Shown here: piece by piece, positions 44,101-52,486 of the stretch | Position numbering within the stretch: the stretch's first letter is position 1 | Layout: each line of letters begins with the position of its first letter | Origin: Methylomonas rhizoryzae | Lineage (GTDB): Bacteria; Pseudomonadota; Gammaproteobacteria; Methylococcales; Methylomonadaceae | Assembly: GCF_008632455.1 (NCBI RefSeq) | Contig: NZ_CP043929.1 | Coordinates: 496,001-560,000, forward strand | Reading direction: 5' to 3' | Length of the DNA: 64,000 nucleotides | Notes under the pieces: model-generated | The model's database searches: none | Told to the model about the DNA's origin: nothing | The model's input: only the letters and a program-made list of their open reading frames with translations | Program-made: the position numbers and the translations under genes

Positions 44101-45369
44101 GTCGGGGTCATGGATGATTACGGACGGGAACGCGAGCGCTATAAGATTCCTTACGGTGCGGTTTTATCGATTGAGGACGGAAGCGAAGTTAAAGCTGGAG
44201 ATATTATCGTTAATTGGGATCCGCACACCCATCCGGTAATCACCGAAGTGGACGGGGTCGTTCAGCTTCATGACTTTATTGACGGGGTAACCGTTCAGGA
44301 GCAATCGGATGAGGTGACAGGCTTGACCTCGCGGGTGGTTACCGATCCTAAGCAAAGGAGTTCCGCCGGTAAGGAGCTTCGCCCTATGGTGCGTTTGATC
44401 GATGAAAATGGTGGATTGATCAGTTTGCCGGGTACCGACATTCCAGCACAATATTTTTTACCGGCCGGCGCAATCGTGGGCGTAAAAGATGGTGCGGAGG
44501 TAAAAGTTGGTGACGTACTGGCTCGGATTCCGCAAGAGTCCAGTAAAACCCGCGATATTACCGGTGGCTTGCCGCGAGTAGCCGATTTGTTTGAGGCAAG
44601 AAAAACAAAAGACCCGGCTATTTTGGCAGAGGCGACCGGTATGGTTTCCTTCGGGAAGGAAACCAAAGGAAAGCAGCGCGTCATTATTACCGATGCTGAC
44701 GGGGAGCAGCATGAAACCTTAATCCCTAAATGGCGGCATATTACGGTGTTTGAGGGGGAGTTTGTCGAGAAAGGGGAAACAATTGCTGAAGGCGAACTGA
44801 CACCACACGATATTTTACGTTTAAGGGGCGTCGAAGAGCTCGCGGACTATCTGGTCAAGGAAATTCAAGACGTTTATCGCTTGCAAGGTGTGAAAATCAA
44901 CGATAAGCATATCGAAGCGATAATCCGCCAAATGTTGCGCAAAGTAGAAATTACTGCATCCGGCGACACGGATTTTGTTAAAGGTGAGCAGGTTGAAAGG
45001 ACGTTGTTGAACGCAGTTAACGAGAAGGTTGAAAAAGAAGGGCGTATTCCGGCAAGTTACGAGTCGTTGCTGCTTGGTATTACTAAAGCTTCTTTAGCAA
45101 CCGAATCGTTTATTTCCGCGGCCTCGTTCCAGGAGACCACTCGTGTGTTAACGGATGCGGCGGTAAGAGGGATCAGCGACAACTTGAGCGGTTTGAAAGA
45201 AAACGTCATTGTCGGACGGTTAATTCCAGCGGGGACAGGTTTGGCCTATCACGAACAGCGTCGGAAACAAAGAAAAGGCGATGCAGCAGCTGAATCGGAA
45301 TCCTCTATGAGTGCTGCTGAAGCTGTCGATGTCGAGGAAGCATTAAAGCAAGCGTTGAATATTGAGTAA
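41158..45369 (+). CDS. rpoC: RNA polymerase beta' subunit
   Basis: RpoC holds the active-site Mg ion. The start is TTG 41158: residues (M)KDLMNFLKRQ align with the E. coli MKDLLKFLKAQ, whereas the next ATG (41170) would remove that part. The 1403 residues include the N-terminal zinc site (CLCGKYKRLKHRGVICEKC), the catalytic NADFDGDQMAVH, the bridge-helix and trigger-loop region (GEPGTQLTMRTFHIGGAAS) and the second zinc site (CQSRHGVCAKCYGRDL). The TTG start is unusual for such a highly expressed gene. Confidence 0.98.
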   Translation: MKDLMNFLKRQNRSDDFDTIRIGLASPDMIRSWSYGEVKKPETINYRTFKPERDGLFCAKIFGPISDYECLCGKYKRLKHRGVICEKCGVEVTLSKVRRERMGHIELASPVAHIWFLKSLPSRIALLLDMTLRSIERVLYFETFVVTDPGMSPLEKGQLLSDEEYMNAVEEHGDDFVAKMGAEAIYDLLKSIDLKEEINNLREEINSTSSDTKIKKFSKRLKVIDSLLASNNRPEWMIMHVLPVLPPELRPLVPLDGGRFATSDLNDLYRRVINRNNRLTRLLDLNAPDIIVRNEKRMLQEAVDALLDNGRRGRAITGSNRRPLKSLADMIKGKQGRFRQNLLGKRVDYSGRSVIVVGPTLRLHQCGLPKKMALELFKPFIFSKLQMRGLATTIKAAKKMVEREGAEVWDILEEVIREHPVLLNRAPTLHRLGIQAFEPTLIEGKAIQLHPLVCSAFNADFDGDQMAVHIPLSVEAQLEARTLMMATNNILSPANGEPVINPSQDVVLGLYYISREKVNAKGEGSIFSDLAEVGIALDNKVIELQSKIEVRITEKTKNSDGELEETTTRRKTTVGRALIWNIVPDGMPFELVNVDMTKKNISRLINYCYRYLGIKDTVILADKIMYLGFKYATRAGVSFGIEDMEIPAKKADIIRAAEGEVSEIQNQYASGLVTDGERYNKVVDIWSRANDQVAKVMMEGLGEEDAIDSAGKTVKQKSFNSIFMMAESGARGSAAQIRQLAGMRGLMAKPDGSIIETPITANFREGLDVLQYFISTHGARKGLADTALKTANSGYLTRRLVDVAQDLVIAEYDCGTENGLTMMPIIEGGDVVEPLVERVLGRVAALDVTDPGSDKVLIPAGTMIDENLVSVLEENGIDKMVVRSVITCQSRHGVCAKCYGRDLGRGHLVNSGEAVGVVAAQSIGEPGTQLTMRTFHIGGAASRSAAISNVQVKSAGNVKLSNLKTVKNRENHLVAVSRSGEVGVMDDYGRERERYKIPYGAVLSIEDGSEVKAGDIIVNWDPHTHPVITEVDGVVQLHDFIDGVTVQEQSDEVTGLTSRVVTDPKQRSSAGKELRPMVRLIDENGGLISLPGTDIPAQYFLPAGAIVGVKDGAEVKVGDVLARIPQESSKTRDITGGLPRVADLFEARKTKDPAILAEATGMVSFGKETKGKQRVIITDADGEQHETLIPKWRHITVFEGEFVEKGETIAEGELTPHDILRLRGVEELADYLVKEIQDVYRLQGVKINDKHIEAIIRQMLRKVEITASGDTDFVKGEQVERTLLNAVNEKVEKEGRIPASYESLLLGITKASLATESFISAASFQETTRVLTDAAVRGISDNLSGLKENVIVGRLIPAGTGLAYHEQRRKQRKGDAAAESESSMSAAEAVDVEEALKQALNIE

Positions 45370-45383
45370 TACGTAATAAATGC

Positions 45384-45412
45384 TTGACCGATGTCTAACT
45401 AAAAGGTAACAT
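45384..45412 (+). promoter_or_regulatory. Candidate promoter of the str operon
   Basis: TTGACC (45384-45389) and TAACAT (45407-45412) are separated by 17 bp, just after the rpoC stop. It would give rpsL-rpsG-fusA-tuf and possibly everything downstream a separate start with a leader of about 85 nt. Confidence 0.5.
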
Positions 45413-45451
45413 GATCAGCTTACCTGAAATAGGTTGGCATGATTGACGAGT

Positions 45452-45472
45452 GAGCCCGCAATAAGCGGGCTC
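45452..45472 (+). promoter_or_regulatory. Hairpin in the rpoC-rpsL spacer
   Basis: GAGCCCGC aataa GCGGGCTC is a perfect 8-bp stem with a 5-base loop and no following U tract. It could be the weakened terminator of rpoBC or a structure in the rpsL leader. A second, smaller repeat (AGGTAA/TTACCT) lies at 45404-45425. Confidence 0.55.
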
Positions 45473-45502
45473 CGTAGCAAAACAATTGTATCGGAGTAAA
45501 TA

Positions 45503-45877
45503 ATGGCCACGATCAATCAGTTGGTCCGTAAGCCTCGTGCGAAAAAAATAGAAAAAACCAATGTTCCCGCTTTGGAGGCGTGCCCTCAAAGACGCGGAGT
45601 CTGTACGCGTGTATATACTACAACGCCTAAAAAGCCCAATTCCGCACTGAGAAAAGTTGCTAGGGTTAGATTGACCAATGGTGCTGAGGTTAGTAGTTAT
45701 ATCGGCGGCGAGGGGCATAACTTACAGGAGCACTCAGTGGTCTTGATTCGTGGTGGCAGGGTAAAGGATTTGCCGGGTGTGCGCTATCACGTAGTGAGAG
45801 GTAGTTTGGATACATCGGGTGTTAAAGATAGAAAATGCGGTCGTTCCAAGTATGGGGCGAAGAGACCTAAGAAATAA
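45503..45877 (+). CDS. rpsL: 30S ribosomal protein S12
   Basis: S12 monitors codon-anticodon pairing in the decoding centre. The 124-residue protein has the usual length. The two loops linked to streptomycin resistance read TTPKKPNSALRK and GGRVKDLPGVRYH, both wild type, so a streptomycin-sensitive S12 is predicted. It is the first gene of the str operon, with a GGAG ribosome binding site, and ends 17 bp before rpsG. Confidence 0.98.
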   Translation: MATINQLVRKPRAKKIEKTNVPALEACPQRRGVCTRVYTTTPKKPNSALRKVARVRLTNGAEVSSYIGGEGHNLQEHSVVLIRGGRVKDLPGVRYHVVRGSLDTSGVKDRKCGRSKYGAKRPKK

Positions 45878-45894
45878 AGAAAGGTTAACGGCAA

Positions 45895-46365
45895 ATGTCA
45901 AGAAGAAGGGTGGCGGCCAAGCGCACAATTAATCCGGATCCGCGTTTCAGTAGTGAAATGCTATCAAAATTCATGAACATGATTATGCAAGATGGTAAAA
46001 AATCCGTTGCTGAAAAAATTGTTTATGGTGCTCTGGATGTAATTGAGGCTAAGGGGCATAAAGAATCTTTGGAGTTGGTGGCTAAGGCATTGGAAAACGT
46101 TCAGCCAAGGGTAGAGGTTAAGTCCCGCCGAGTTGGTGGCGCTACATACCAGGTGCCTGTTGAGGTGCGCCCTGCTCGCAGGGTGGCACTGTCCATGCGG
46201 TGGCTGATCGATGCGGCGCGAAAGCGTAACGAAAGAACGATGGCGGCAAAGTTGGCCGGAGAATTACTGGATGCGTCCGAAGGGCGTGGTGCGGCGGCTA
46301 AAAAGAGGGAAGATACCCATAGAATGGCTGAAGCCAATAAAGCGTTTGCTCATTACCGTTGGTAA
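45895..46365 (+). CDS. rpsG: 30S ribosomal protein S7
   Basis: S7 nucleates assembly of the 30S head and in E. coli represses translation of the str operon. The 156-residue protein begins SRRRVAAKRTINPDPRFSSEMLSKFMNMIMQDGKKSVAEKIVY and contains the conserved GGATYQVPVEVRPARRVALSMRWL. It ends KAFAHYRW like other gammaproteobacterial S7 proteins. It lies 32 bp before fusA. Confidence 0.98.
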   Translation: MSRRRVAAKRTINPDPRFSSEMLSKFMNMIMQDGKKSVAEKIVYGALDVIEAKGHKESLELVAKALENVQPRVEVKSRRVGGATYQVPVEVRPARRVALSMRWLIDAARKRNERTMAAKLAGELLDASEGRGAAAKKREDTHRMAEANKAFAHYRW

Positions 46366-46397
46366 TTAGTTCATCGTTGATTTGAGGGAGTAAACCA

Positions 46398-48494
46398 ATG
46401 GCTAGGCAGACCCCTATAGAGCGCTATCGCAACATAGGGATAATGGCCCATATTGATGCGGGTAAAACGACGACTACTGAAAGAATATTGTTTTATACGG
46501 GCGTTTCCCACAAGATTGGGGAAGTCCACGATGGTGCGGCAACCATGGATTGGATGGAGCAAGAGCAAGAGCGTGGAATCACAATCACATCTGCCGCTAC
46601 TACATGTTTTTGGTCTGGGATGGATAAGCAACGCCCTGTTCATCGGATAAATATTATAGACACGCCCGGGCATGTTGATTTTACGATCGAAGTTGAAAGA
46701 TCTTTACGTGTATTAGATGGGGCGTGCGCTGTTTTCTGTGCCGTAGGTGGGGTAGAGCCGCAATCCGAGGCGGTATGGCGTCAGGCCGATAAATATCATG
46801 TTCCGCGACTGGCGTTCGTCAATAAGATGGACAGAGTTGGTGCGGATTTTTTGCGTGTCGTCGAGCAGATAGAGAATCGGTTAGGTGCGGTTGCTGCGGT
46901 GATGCAGCTGCCGATAGGTGCGGAAGAGTCTTTTTCTGGTGTGATTGACTTAATAAAGATGAGGTCTATCTATTGGGGTGAAGAAGATTTGGGAGTCGAT
47001 CCTAAAGAGTCCGATATACCTGAAGGGTTAATGAAGTCCGCTCAAGAATACAGGGAGCGCTTAGTAGAGCTGGCGGCTGAGGCAAATGAGGGGTTTACGG
47101 AAAAATACCTTGAAGAGGGAGTGTTATCCGAGCTCGAAATCAAAGAAGGAATTAGATCAAGGGTTTTGAAAGGAGGGATTGTGCCGGTGTATTGTGGTGC
47201 AGCCTTTAAAAACAAAGGTATACAGTGTCTCCTTGATGGAGTGTTGGATTTTTTACCTTCACCCGCTGACTTACCTCCTGTTGGCGGTGTTTCAACAGAC
47301 TCGACTGTGCCTGTTGTCAGAAAAGCGGATGACGAGCAGCCTTTTGCTGCGCTGGCATTTAAGATTGCCTCAGACCCATTTGTGGGTATTTTGACGTTTG
47401 TCAGGGTGTACTCTGGGGTTCTAAAGGCTGGCGAAGTGGTGCTTAATGCTACGAAAGGCAAGAGAGAGCGAATTGGTCGGCTTGTCCAGATGCATGCAAA
47501 TAGCCGGGAGGAAATCTCGGAGGTTCGGGCGGGCGATATCGCTGCGGCGATCGGGCTGAAAGATGTTGTGACCGGGGATTCGTTTTGCGCTATGGATGCC
47601 CCGATTTTGCTGGAAAAAATGGAATTTCCTGAGCCGGTTATTGCGATAGCCCTGGAAGCTAAAACTAAAGCGGATGAAGATAAATTAGGTGCGGCATTGG
47701 CTAGGCTTGCTCAAGAAGATCCGTCGTTTAGAGTGGCTATAGACGCGGAATCAGGGCAAATTATTATTTCAGGGATGGGGGAGTTGCACTTAGAGATCAT
47801 TGTAGATCGATTAAGACGCGAATTCGGCGTCGCTGCAAATGTTGGTGCTCCTCAGGTTGCTTACCGGGAAACGATAAGTGATGCAGTGCAATGCGAAGGG
47901 AAATTTATCAGGCAGACTGGTGGCAAAGGACAGTATGGCCATGTGGTTATCCGGCTTGAACCAAAATTACGCGGAGAAGGTTATTCATTCTTTAGCGAGA
48001 TAGCGGGGGGGGTAATTCCGAAAGAATTTATTCCGGCTATTGATAAAGGTATCCAGGAGCAAATGGAAAATGGCATAATAGCCGGCTTTCCTGTGGTGGA
48101 TGTAAAGGCGAGTTTAATAGACGGGTCGTACCACGAAGTCGATTCGAACGAAATGGCGTTCAGAATTGCCGGGTCGATGGCTTTTAAAGAGGGGGCTGAA
48201 GCCGCTCGGCCGGTTCTTCTGGAGCCGTTGATGAAAGTAGAAGTTGTAACCCCAGATGAATACATGGGAGACGTGGTAGGCGATTTAAACAGACGACGCG
48301 GAATCATTCACGGTATGAATGATGTTTTGGCCGGTAAGTCAATAGAGGCCGAAGTTCCGCTGGCGGAAATGTTCGGTTACGCCACTGACCTGCGATCCGC
48401 GACGCAGGGGCGTGCCACGTACAGCATGCATTTCGAAAAATACAACGAAGCGCCTGTAAACGTCGCTAATGCGATCATTAAAAAAATGTTTTGA
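46398..48494 (+). CDS. fusA: Elongation factor G
   Basis: EF-G drives translocation on the ribosome as a GTPase. The 698-residue protein has G1 AHIDAGKTTTTE, the switch I region QEQERGITITSAATTC, G3 DTPGHVDF, G4 NKMD and the later domains, with GMGELHLEIIVDRL in domain III and RRGIIHGM in domain V. The length equals that of canonical EF-G, and its place between rpsG and tuf supports the main translocase rather than a paralogue. The ribosome binding site is GAGGGAG. Confidence 0.98.
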   Translation: MARQTPIERYRNIGIMAHIDAGKTTTTERILFYTGVSHKIGEVHDGAATMDWMEQEQERGITITSAATTCFWSGMDKQRPVHRINIIDTPGHVDFTIEVERSLRVLDGACAVFCAVGGVEPQSEAVWRQADKYHVPRLAFVNKMDRVGADFLRVVEQIENRLGAVAAVMQLPIGAEESFSGVIDLIKMRSIYWGEEDLGVDPKESDIPEGLMKSAQEYRERLVELAAEANEGFTEKYLEEGVLSELEIKEGIRSRVLKGGIVPVYCGAAFKNKGIQCLLDGVLDFLPSPADLPPVGGVSTDSTVPVVRKADDEQPFAALAFKIASDPFVGILTFVRVYSGVLKAGEVVLNATKGKRERIGRLVQMHANSREEISEVRAGDIAAAIGLKDVVTGDSFCAMDAPILLEKMEFPEPVIAIALEAKTKADEDKLGAALARLAQEDPSFRVAIDAESGQIIISGMGELHLEIIVDRLRREFGVAANVGAPQVAYRETISDAVQCEGKFIRQTGGKGQYGHVVIRLEPKLRGEGYSFFSEIAGGVIPKEFIPAIDKGIQEQMENGIIAGFPVVDVKASLIDGSYHEVDSNEMAFRIAGSMAFKEGAEAARPVLLEPLMKVEVVTPDEYMGDVVGDLNRRRGIIHGMNDVLAGKSIEAEVPLAEMFGYATDLRSATQGRATYSMHFEKYNEAPVNVANAIIKKMF

Positions 48495-48521
48495 CTATTG
48501 GTAAATTTTAGGTAACGACTC

Positions 48522-49712
48522 ATGGCTAAAGAAAAGTTTGAAAGAAAGAAACCGCACGTAAACGTCGGCACGATTGGTCACGTAGACCATGGAAAAACCA
48601 CGCTGACAGCGGCGTTGACAAAAGTCATGGCGGAAGCCAACGGCGGTGAAGTCAAAGCCTTCGATCAAATCGACAACGCACCTGAAGAACGCGCGCGCGG
48701 CATCACGATTTCCACTTCGCACGTCGAATACGAATCCACTACGCGCCACTACGCGCACGTAGACTGCCCGGGACACGCCGATTACGTCAAAAACATGATT
48801 ACCGGCGCGGCGCAAATGGACGGTGCTATCCTGGTTTGTTCGGCAGCGGACGGTCCGATGCCGCAAACGCGCGAACATATCTTATTGTCCCGCCAGGTTG
48901 GCGTGCCTTACATTGTCGTATTCCTGAACAAAGCGGATATGGTAGACGATGCCGAATTGATCGAATTGGTCGAAATGGAAATCCGCGAATTGTTAAATCA
49001 ATACGAATTCCCGGGCGACGACACCCCGATTATCGTGGGTTCTGCGTTGAAAGCGTTGGAAGGCGACCAAAGCGAAATCGGCGTGCAATCCGTGATCAAA
49101 TTGGTAGAAGCCCTGGATACATACATTCCGGAGCCTGAGCGTGCAATTGACGGCAAATTCCTGATGCCTATCGAAGACGTATTCTCGATTTCCGGCCGCG
49201 GTACAGTCGTTACCGGCCGTGTCGAGCGCGGCATTATCAAAGTCGGCGAAGAGGTTGAAATCGTCGGTATCAAGGCAACTATCAAAACCACCTGCACCGG
49301 TGTGGAAATGTTCCGCAAATTATTGGATCAGGGGCAAGCAGGCGATAACGTCGGCGTGTTGTTGCGCGGAACCAAGCGTGATGAGGTTGAGCGCGGTCAA
49401 GTGTTGGCACACGTCAACTCTATCAAGCCACACTCGCACTTTAAAGCGGAAATTTACGTCCTGTCAAAAGACGAGGGTGGACGGCATACCCCATTCTTTA
49501 ACGGTTATCGGCCACAGTTTTACTTCAGAACCACCGATGTAACGGGCGCGGTAGAATTGCCTGAAGGCGTAGAAATGGTGATGCCGGGTGACAACATTTC
49601 CGTCGAAGTGAAATTGATAGTGCCTATCGCTATGGATGAAGGCTTGCGCTTCGCGATCCGTGAAGGTGGTCGTACCGTGGGCGCGGGCGTTGTGGCTTCT
49701 ATAATCGAGTAA
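48522..49712 (+). CDS. tufA: Elongation factor Tu (str-operon copy)
   Basis: This is the second copy of EF-Tu, with a protein sequence identical to the copy at 32361-33551 (396 residues; G1 GHVDHGKTT, G4 NKAD). The two genes differ at three silent sites over 1191 bp. Identity begins exactly at the ATG and ends at the stop codon; upstream and downstream bases are unrelated. By position after fusA it corresponds to E. coli tufA. rpsJ starts only 5 bp after its stop, so the str and S10 operons appear joined. Confidence 0.98.
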   Translation: MAKEKFERKKPHVNVGTIGHVDHGKTTLTAALTKVMAEANGGEVKAFDQIDNAPEERARGITISTSHVEYESTTRHYAHVDCPGHADYVKNMITGAAQMDGAILVCSAADGPMPQTREHILLSRQVGVPYIVVFLNKADMVDDAELIELVEMEIRELLNQYEFPGDDTPIIVGSALKALEGDQSEIGVQSVIKLVEALDTYIPEPERAIDGKFLMPIEDVFSISGRGTVVTGRVERGIIKVGEEVEIVGIKATIKTTCTGVEMFRKLLDQGQAGDNVGVLLRGTKRDEVERGQVLAHVNSIKPHSHFKAEIYVLSKDEGGRHTPFFNGYRPQFYFRTTDVTGAVELPEGVEMVMPGDNISVEVKLIVPIAMDEGLRFAIREGGRTVGAGVVASIIE

Positions 49713-49717
49713 TAGCA

Positions 49718-50029
49718 ATGGCGAATCAAACTATCCGCATTCAACTGAAAGCATTCGATCACAAGTTAATTGATCAATCGGCCGGTGAAATCGTTGAAAC
49801 AGCTAAACGTACCGGTGCCCAAGTCAAAGGGCCTATACCCTTGCCGACCCGGAAAGAACGGTTCACGATATTGATATCGCCGCATGTTAATAAAGATGCG
49901 CGTGATCAGTATGAACTGCGCACCTACAAAAGGCTGTTGGATATAGTAGAGCCAACAGATAAAACAGTTGATGCGTTAATGAAGCTTGATCTCGCCGCTG
50001 GCGTAGATGTTCAAATCAAGCTGAAATAA
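49718..50029 (+). CDS. rpsJ: 30S ribosomal protein S10
   Basis: S10 is a 30S head protein and also the NusE partner of NusB and NusG in antitermination. The 103-residue protein shows RIQLKAFDHKLIDQSAGEIVETAKRTGAQVKGPIPLPT and the conserved SPHVNKDARDQYELRTYKR. It begins 5 bp after tuf, leaving no room for the long L4-responsive S10 leader known in E. coli. It is the first gene of the S10 cluster. Confidence 0.98.
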   Translation: MANQTIRIQLKAFDHKLIDQSAGEIVETAKRTGAQVKGPIPLPTRKERFTILISPHVNKDARDQYELRTYKRLLDIVEPTDKTVDALMKLDLAAGVDVQIKLK

Positions 50030-50051
50030 GCAAAAATAGAGGAATCGACAG

Positions 50052-50693
50052 ATGTCATTAGGTCTTGTTGGTCGTAAGTGCGGGATGACGCGGATTTTCA
50101 ATGAAGACGGTACTTCAGTACCGGTCACCGTGCTGCACATAGACTCGAATCGTGTTATTCAAGTAAAAAACATAGAAATAGACGGTTATCGCGCTGTGCA
50201 AATAGCTGCCGGGCACATAAAGTCGTCAAAAATTAATAAAGCAATGGCCGGGCACTACGCTACCGCAAATGTGACTGCGGGTAGAGGTTTGTGGGAGTTT
50301 AGGCTAGGCGAAAGTGAAGGCGTCGATTTGACTGCGGGTTCAGAGCTTTCTGTTAGCGTATTCGAGGCCGGCCAACAAGTCGATGTTTGCGGCATTAGCA
50401 TAGGTAAAGGTTTTGCTGGTACCGTTAAACGGTATAACTTTAGAACTCAAGACGCTACGCATGGGAATTCGCGTTCACATAGGGTGCCTGGATCTAACGG
50501 TATGAACCAAACTCCGGGTCGCGTATTTAAAGGAAAGAAAATGTGTGGCCACATGGGGGCGGAAAAGACCACCGTTCAGAATCTGACTATTCACTCTATC
50601 GATATAGAGAAAAGTTTGATTCTGGTAAAGGGGGCGGTTCCGGGGGCTAAGGGCGGAGATGTTACCATCACACCAGCAGTTAAAAGTAAATAA
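50052..50693 (+). CDS. rplC: 50S ribosomal protein L3
   Basis: L3 is an early assembly protein reaching towards the peptidyl transferase centre. The 213-residue protein contains GKGFAGTVKRYNFRTQDATHGNSRSHR and the tip loop PGSNGMNQTPGRVFKGKKMCGHMG. The Gln that PrmB methylates in E. coli (Gln150) is kept here as Gln153 in MNQTPG, while the nearby Gln148 position is Met. The ribosome binding site is GAGG, 22 bp after rpsJ. Confidence 0.98.
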   Translation: MSLGLVGRKCGMTRIFNEDGTSVPVTVLHIDSNRVIQVKNIEIDGYRAVQIAAGHIKSSKINKAMAGHYATANVTAGRGLWEFRLGESEGVDLTAGSELSVSVFEAGQQVDVCGISIGKGFAGTVKRYNFRTQDATHGNSRSHRVPGSNGMNQTPGRVFKGKKMCGHMGAEKTTVQNLTIHSIDIEKSLILVKGAVPGAKGGDVTITPAVKSK

Positions 50694-50703
50694 AGGTTAC
50701 GTT

Positions 50704-51318
50704 ATGAGTTTGCAAGTTCCTGATATCGAAAGCCAACAAGCCGGTAGTGAAGTATCAGAATCTGTTTTCGGGCAGTCGTTCAATGAAACTTTAGTTCACC
50801 AGTTAGTAGTTAAGCACATGGCCGCCGCAAGATCTGGCACCAAAGCGCAGAAAAATCGTTCTGCAGTTAGTGGTGGTGGCAGCAAGCCATTCAGGCAAAA
50901 AGGCACGGGTCGCGCACGAGCTGGTACTACTAGAGGTCCTATTTGGAGGTCAGGAGGAGTGGCGTTCGCAGCTCAGCCTCGTTCATTTGACCAAAAACTG
51001 AATAAAAAAATGTATCGCTCGGGCCTTCGTTCCATATTCTCCGAGTTATTAAGGCAAAGCCGTTTAGCGGTATGCGATAGTATATTTCCTTCAGCACCGA
51101 AAACTAAAGAGCTCGTGGCGAAACTAAAGGACTTGGATGCAAAGCGCGTGCTGTTGCTTGTAGAAGATCTGAACGAGAATTTGATTCTAGCAGCACGTAA
51201 TATGCCTTATGTTGCGGTGATGACGCCATTAAGCGTCGATCCAGTTACTTTAGTATCAGCTGACAAAGTATTGGTAACCAGTTTGGCGCTTAAGCAATTA
51301 GAGGAACGTTTGTCATGA
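50704..51318 (+). CDS. rplD: 50S ribosomal protein L4
   Basis: L4 lines the exit tunnel and represses the S10 operon in E. coli. I use ATG 50704 (MSLQVPDIESQQAGSEVSESVFG), giving 204 residues; the frame is open 15 codons further up, inside rplC. The tunnel loop reads KAQKNRSAVSGGGSKPFRQKGTGRARAGT, as in other bacteria. The stop overlaps the rplW start (ATGA). Confidence 0.97.
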   Translation: MSLQVPDIESQQAGSEVSESVFGQSFNETLVHQLVVKHMAAARSGTKAQKNRSAVSGGGSKPFRQKGTGRARAGTTRGPIWRSGGVAFAAQPRSFDQKLNKKMYRSGLRSIFSELLRQSRLAVCDSIFPSAPKTKELVAKLKDLDAKRVLLLVEDLNENLILAARNMPYVAVMTPLSVDPVTLVSADKVLVTSLALKQLEERLS

Positions 51319-51611
51319 ACAACTATAAATTACGACTAGCGACTGTTTTGACTGCCCCGGTGATCTCAGAGAAAAGCGCCGTAATTGCGGAAAGTAATCA
51401 ATACGTATTTCGGGTGTTGAAAAGCGCTACAAAGCTTGAAATTAAAAACGCTGTAGAAGCGATGTTTGATGTAAAAGTTGATGCTGTTCGGGTGTTAAAC
51501 GTTAAAGGCAAGGTCAAGCGTTTTGGCCGTAGCTTGGGTAAGCGCTCGGATTGGAAAAAAGCATACATCAAGCTTCAGTCCGGTTATGCAATCGAACTGG
51601 CCTCAGCATAG
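51315..51611 (+). CDS. rplW: 50S ribosomal protein L23
   Basis: L23 sits at the tunnel exit and docks trigger factor and SRP. The 98-residue protein shows LTAPVISEKSAVIAESNQYVFRVLKSATKLEIKNAVEAMFDVKV and VRVLNVKGKVKRFGRSLGKRSDWKKAYIKL, the conserved family core. It overlaps rplD by 4 bp, which implies coupled translation. Confidence 0.98.
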   Translation: MNNYKLRLATVLTAPVISEKSAVIAESNQYVFRVLKSATKLEIKNAVEAMFDVKVDAVRVLNVKGKVKRFGRSLGKRSDWKKAYIKLQSGYAIELASA

Positions 51612-51644
51612 GCAAATAGCAATTTTAGGAATGGGTAGAACAGC

Positions 51645-52472
51645 ATGGCTATTCTAAAATCAAAACCGACCTCTCCAGGATCTCGGTTTGTGGTGCGTGT
51701 AAAAAACGATAACTTGTATAAGGGTAAGCCATTTGCGCCGCTACTAGACAAGAAATCGAAAACAGGCGGTCGAAATAATGCAGGTAGAATAACCACTCGC
51801 CATGTTGGCGGGGGGCATAAAAAATTCTATCGGATTGTCGATTTCAAACGAAACAAAACAGAAGTTCCTGCCGTTGTTGAGCGAATCGAATATGACCCGA
51901 ATCGGACTGCGAACATTGCGTTGCTGCTCTTCAAAGACGGCGAACGCAGATACATTATTGCACCAAAGGGCATAGAAGTTGGCCAAGAAGTAATGAGCGG
52001 AGAGACCACGCCGGTCAAGCCAGGCAATTGTATGCCGCTTAGAAATATACCTTTGGGTGCTGTGCTACATTGCGTTGAATTGAAGCCAGGTAAAGGTGCT
52101 CAGTTGGCTCGTAGCGCGGGCACTTCTGTTCAGCTCGTTGCTAAAGATGGAGCTTATGTCACATTAAGGCTGCGCTCTGGCGAGATGCGCAAAGTACCTT
52201 CTGATTGCAAAGGTGTAGTCGGAGAAGTGTCCAATTCCGAACATAATTTGATTTCTCTGGGGAAAGCAGGCGCAAAGCGTTGGCGAGGCGTTAGGCCGAC
52301 CGTTAGAGGGGTGGCAATGAACCCGGTAGACCATCCGCACGGTGGTGGTGAAGGCAGGACCTCAGGTGGGCGTCATCCAGTATCTCCATGGGGTACGCCG
52401 ACAAAAGGATACAAAACACGCAAAAACAAACGCACTGACAATATGATCGTCAGACGCCGCAAGCAGAAATAA
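51645..52472 (+). CDS. rplB: 50S ribosomal protein L2
   Basis: L2 is a large-subunit core protein needed for subunit joining and peptidyl transfer. The 275-residue protein has the OB and SH3-like domains and the highly conserved GVAMNPVDHPHGGGEGRTSGGRHPVSPWG, which contains the His implicated in activity. It ends in a basic tail (KTRKNKRTDNMIVRRRKQK) and is followed 14 bp later by rpsS. Confidence 0.98.
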   Translation: MAILKSKPTSPGSRFVVRVKNDNLYKGKPFAPLLDKKSKTGGRNNAGRITTRHVGGGHKKFYRIVDFKRNKTEVPAVVERIEYDPNRTANIALLLFKDGERRYIIAPKGIEVGQEVMSGETTPVKPGNCMPLRNIPLGAVLHCVELKPGKGAQLARSAGTSVQLVAKDGAYVTLRLRSGEMRKVPSDCKGVVGEVSNSEHNLISLGKAGAKRWRGVRPTVRGVAMNPVDHPHGGGEGRTSGGRHPVSPWGTPTKGYKTRKNKRTDNMIVRRRKQK

Positions 52473-52486
52473 CAGGGGTATAAAAC

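Noticed and set aside
32675..49542. Paired extra open frames inside both tuf genes
   Set aside because: They occur in both copies only because the genes are duplicates; they are out-of-frame shadows of EF-Tu.
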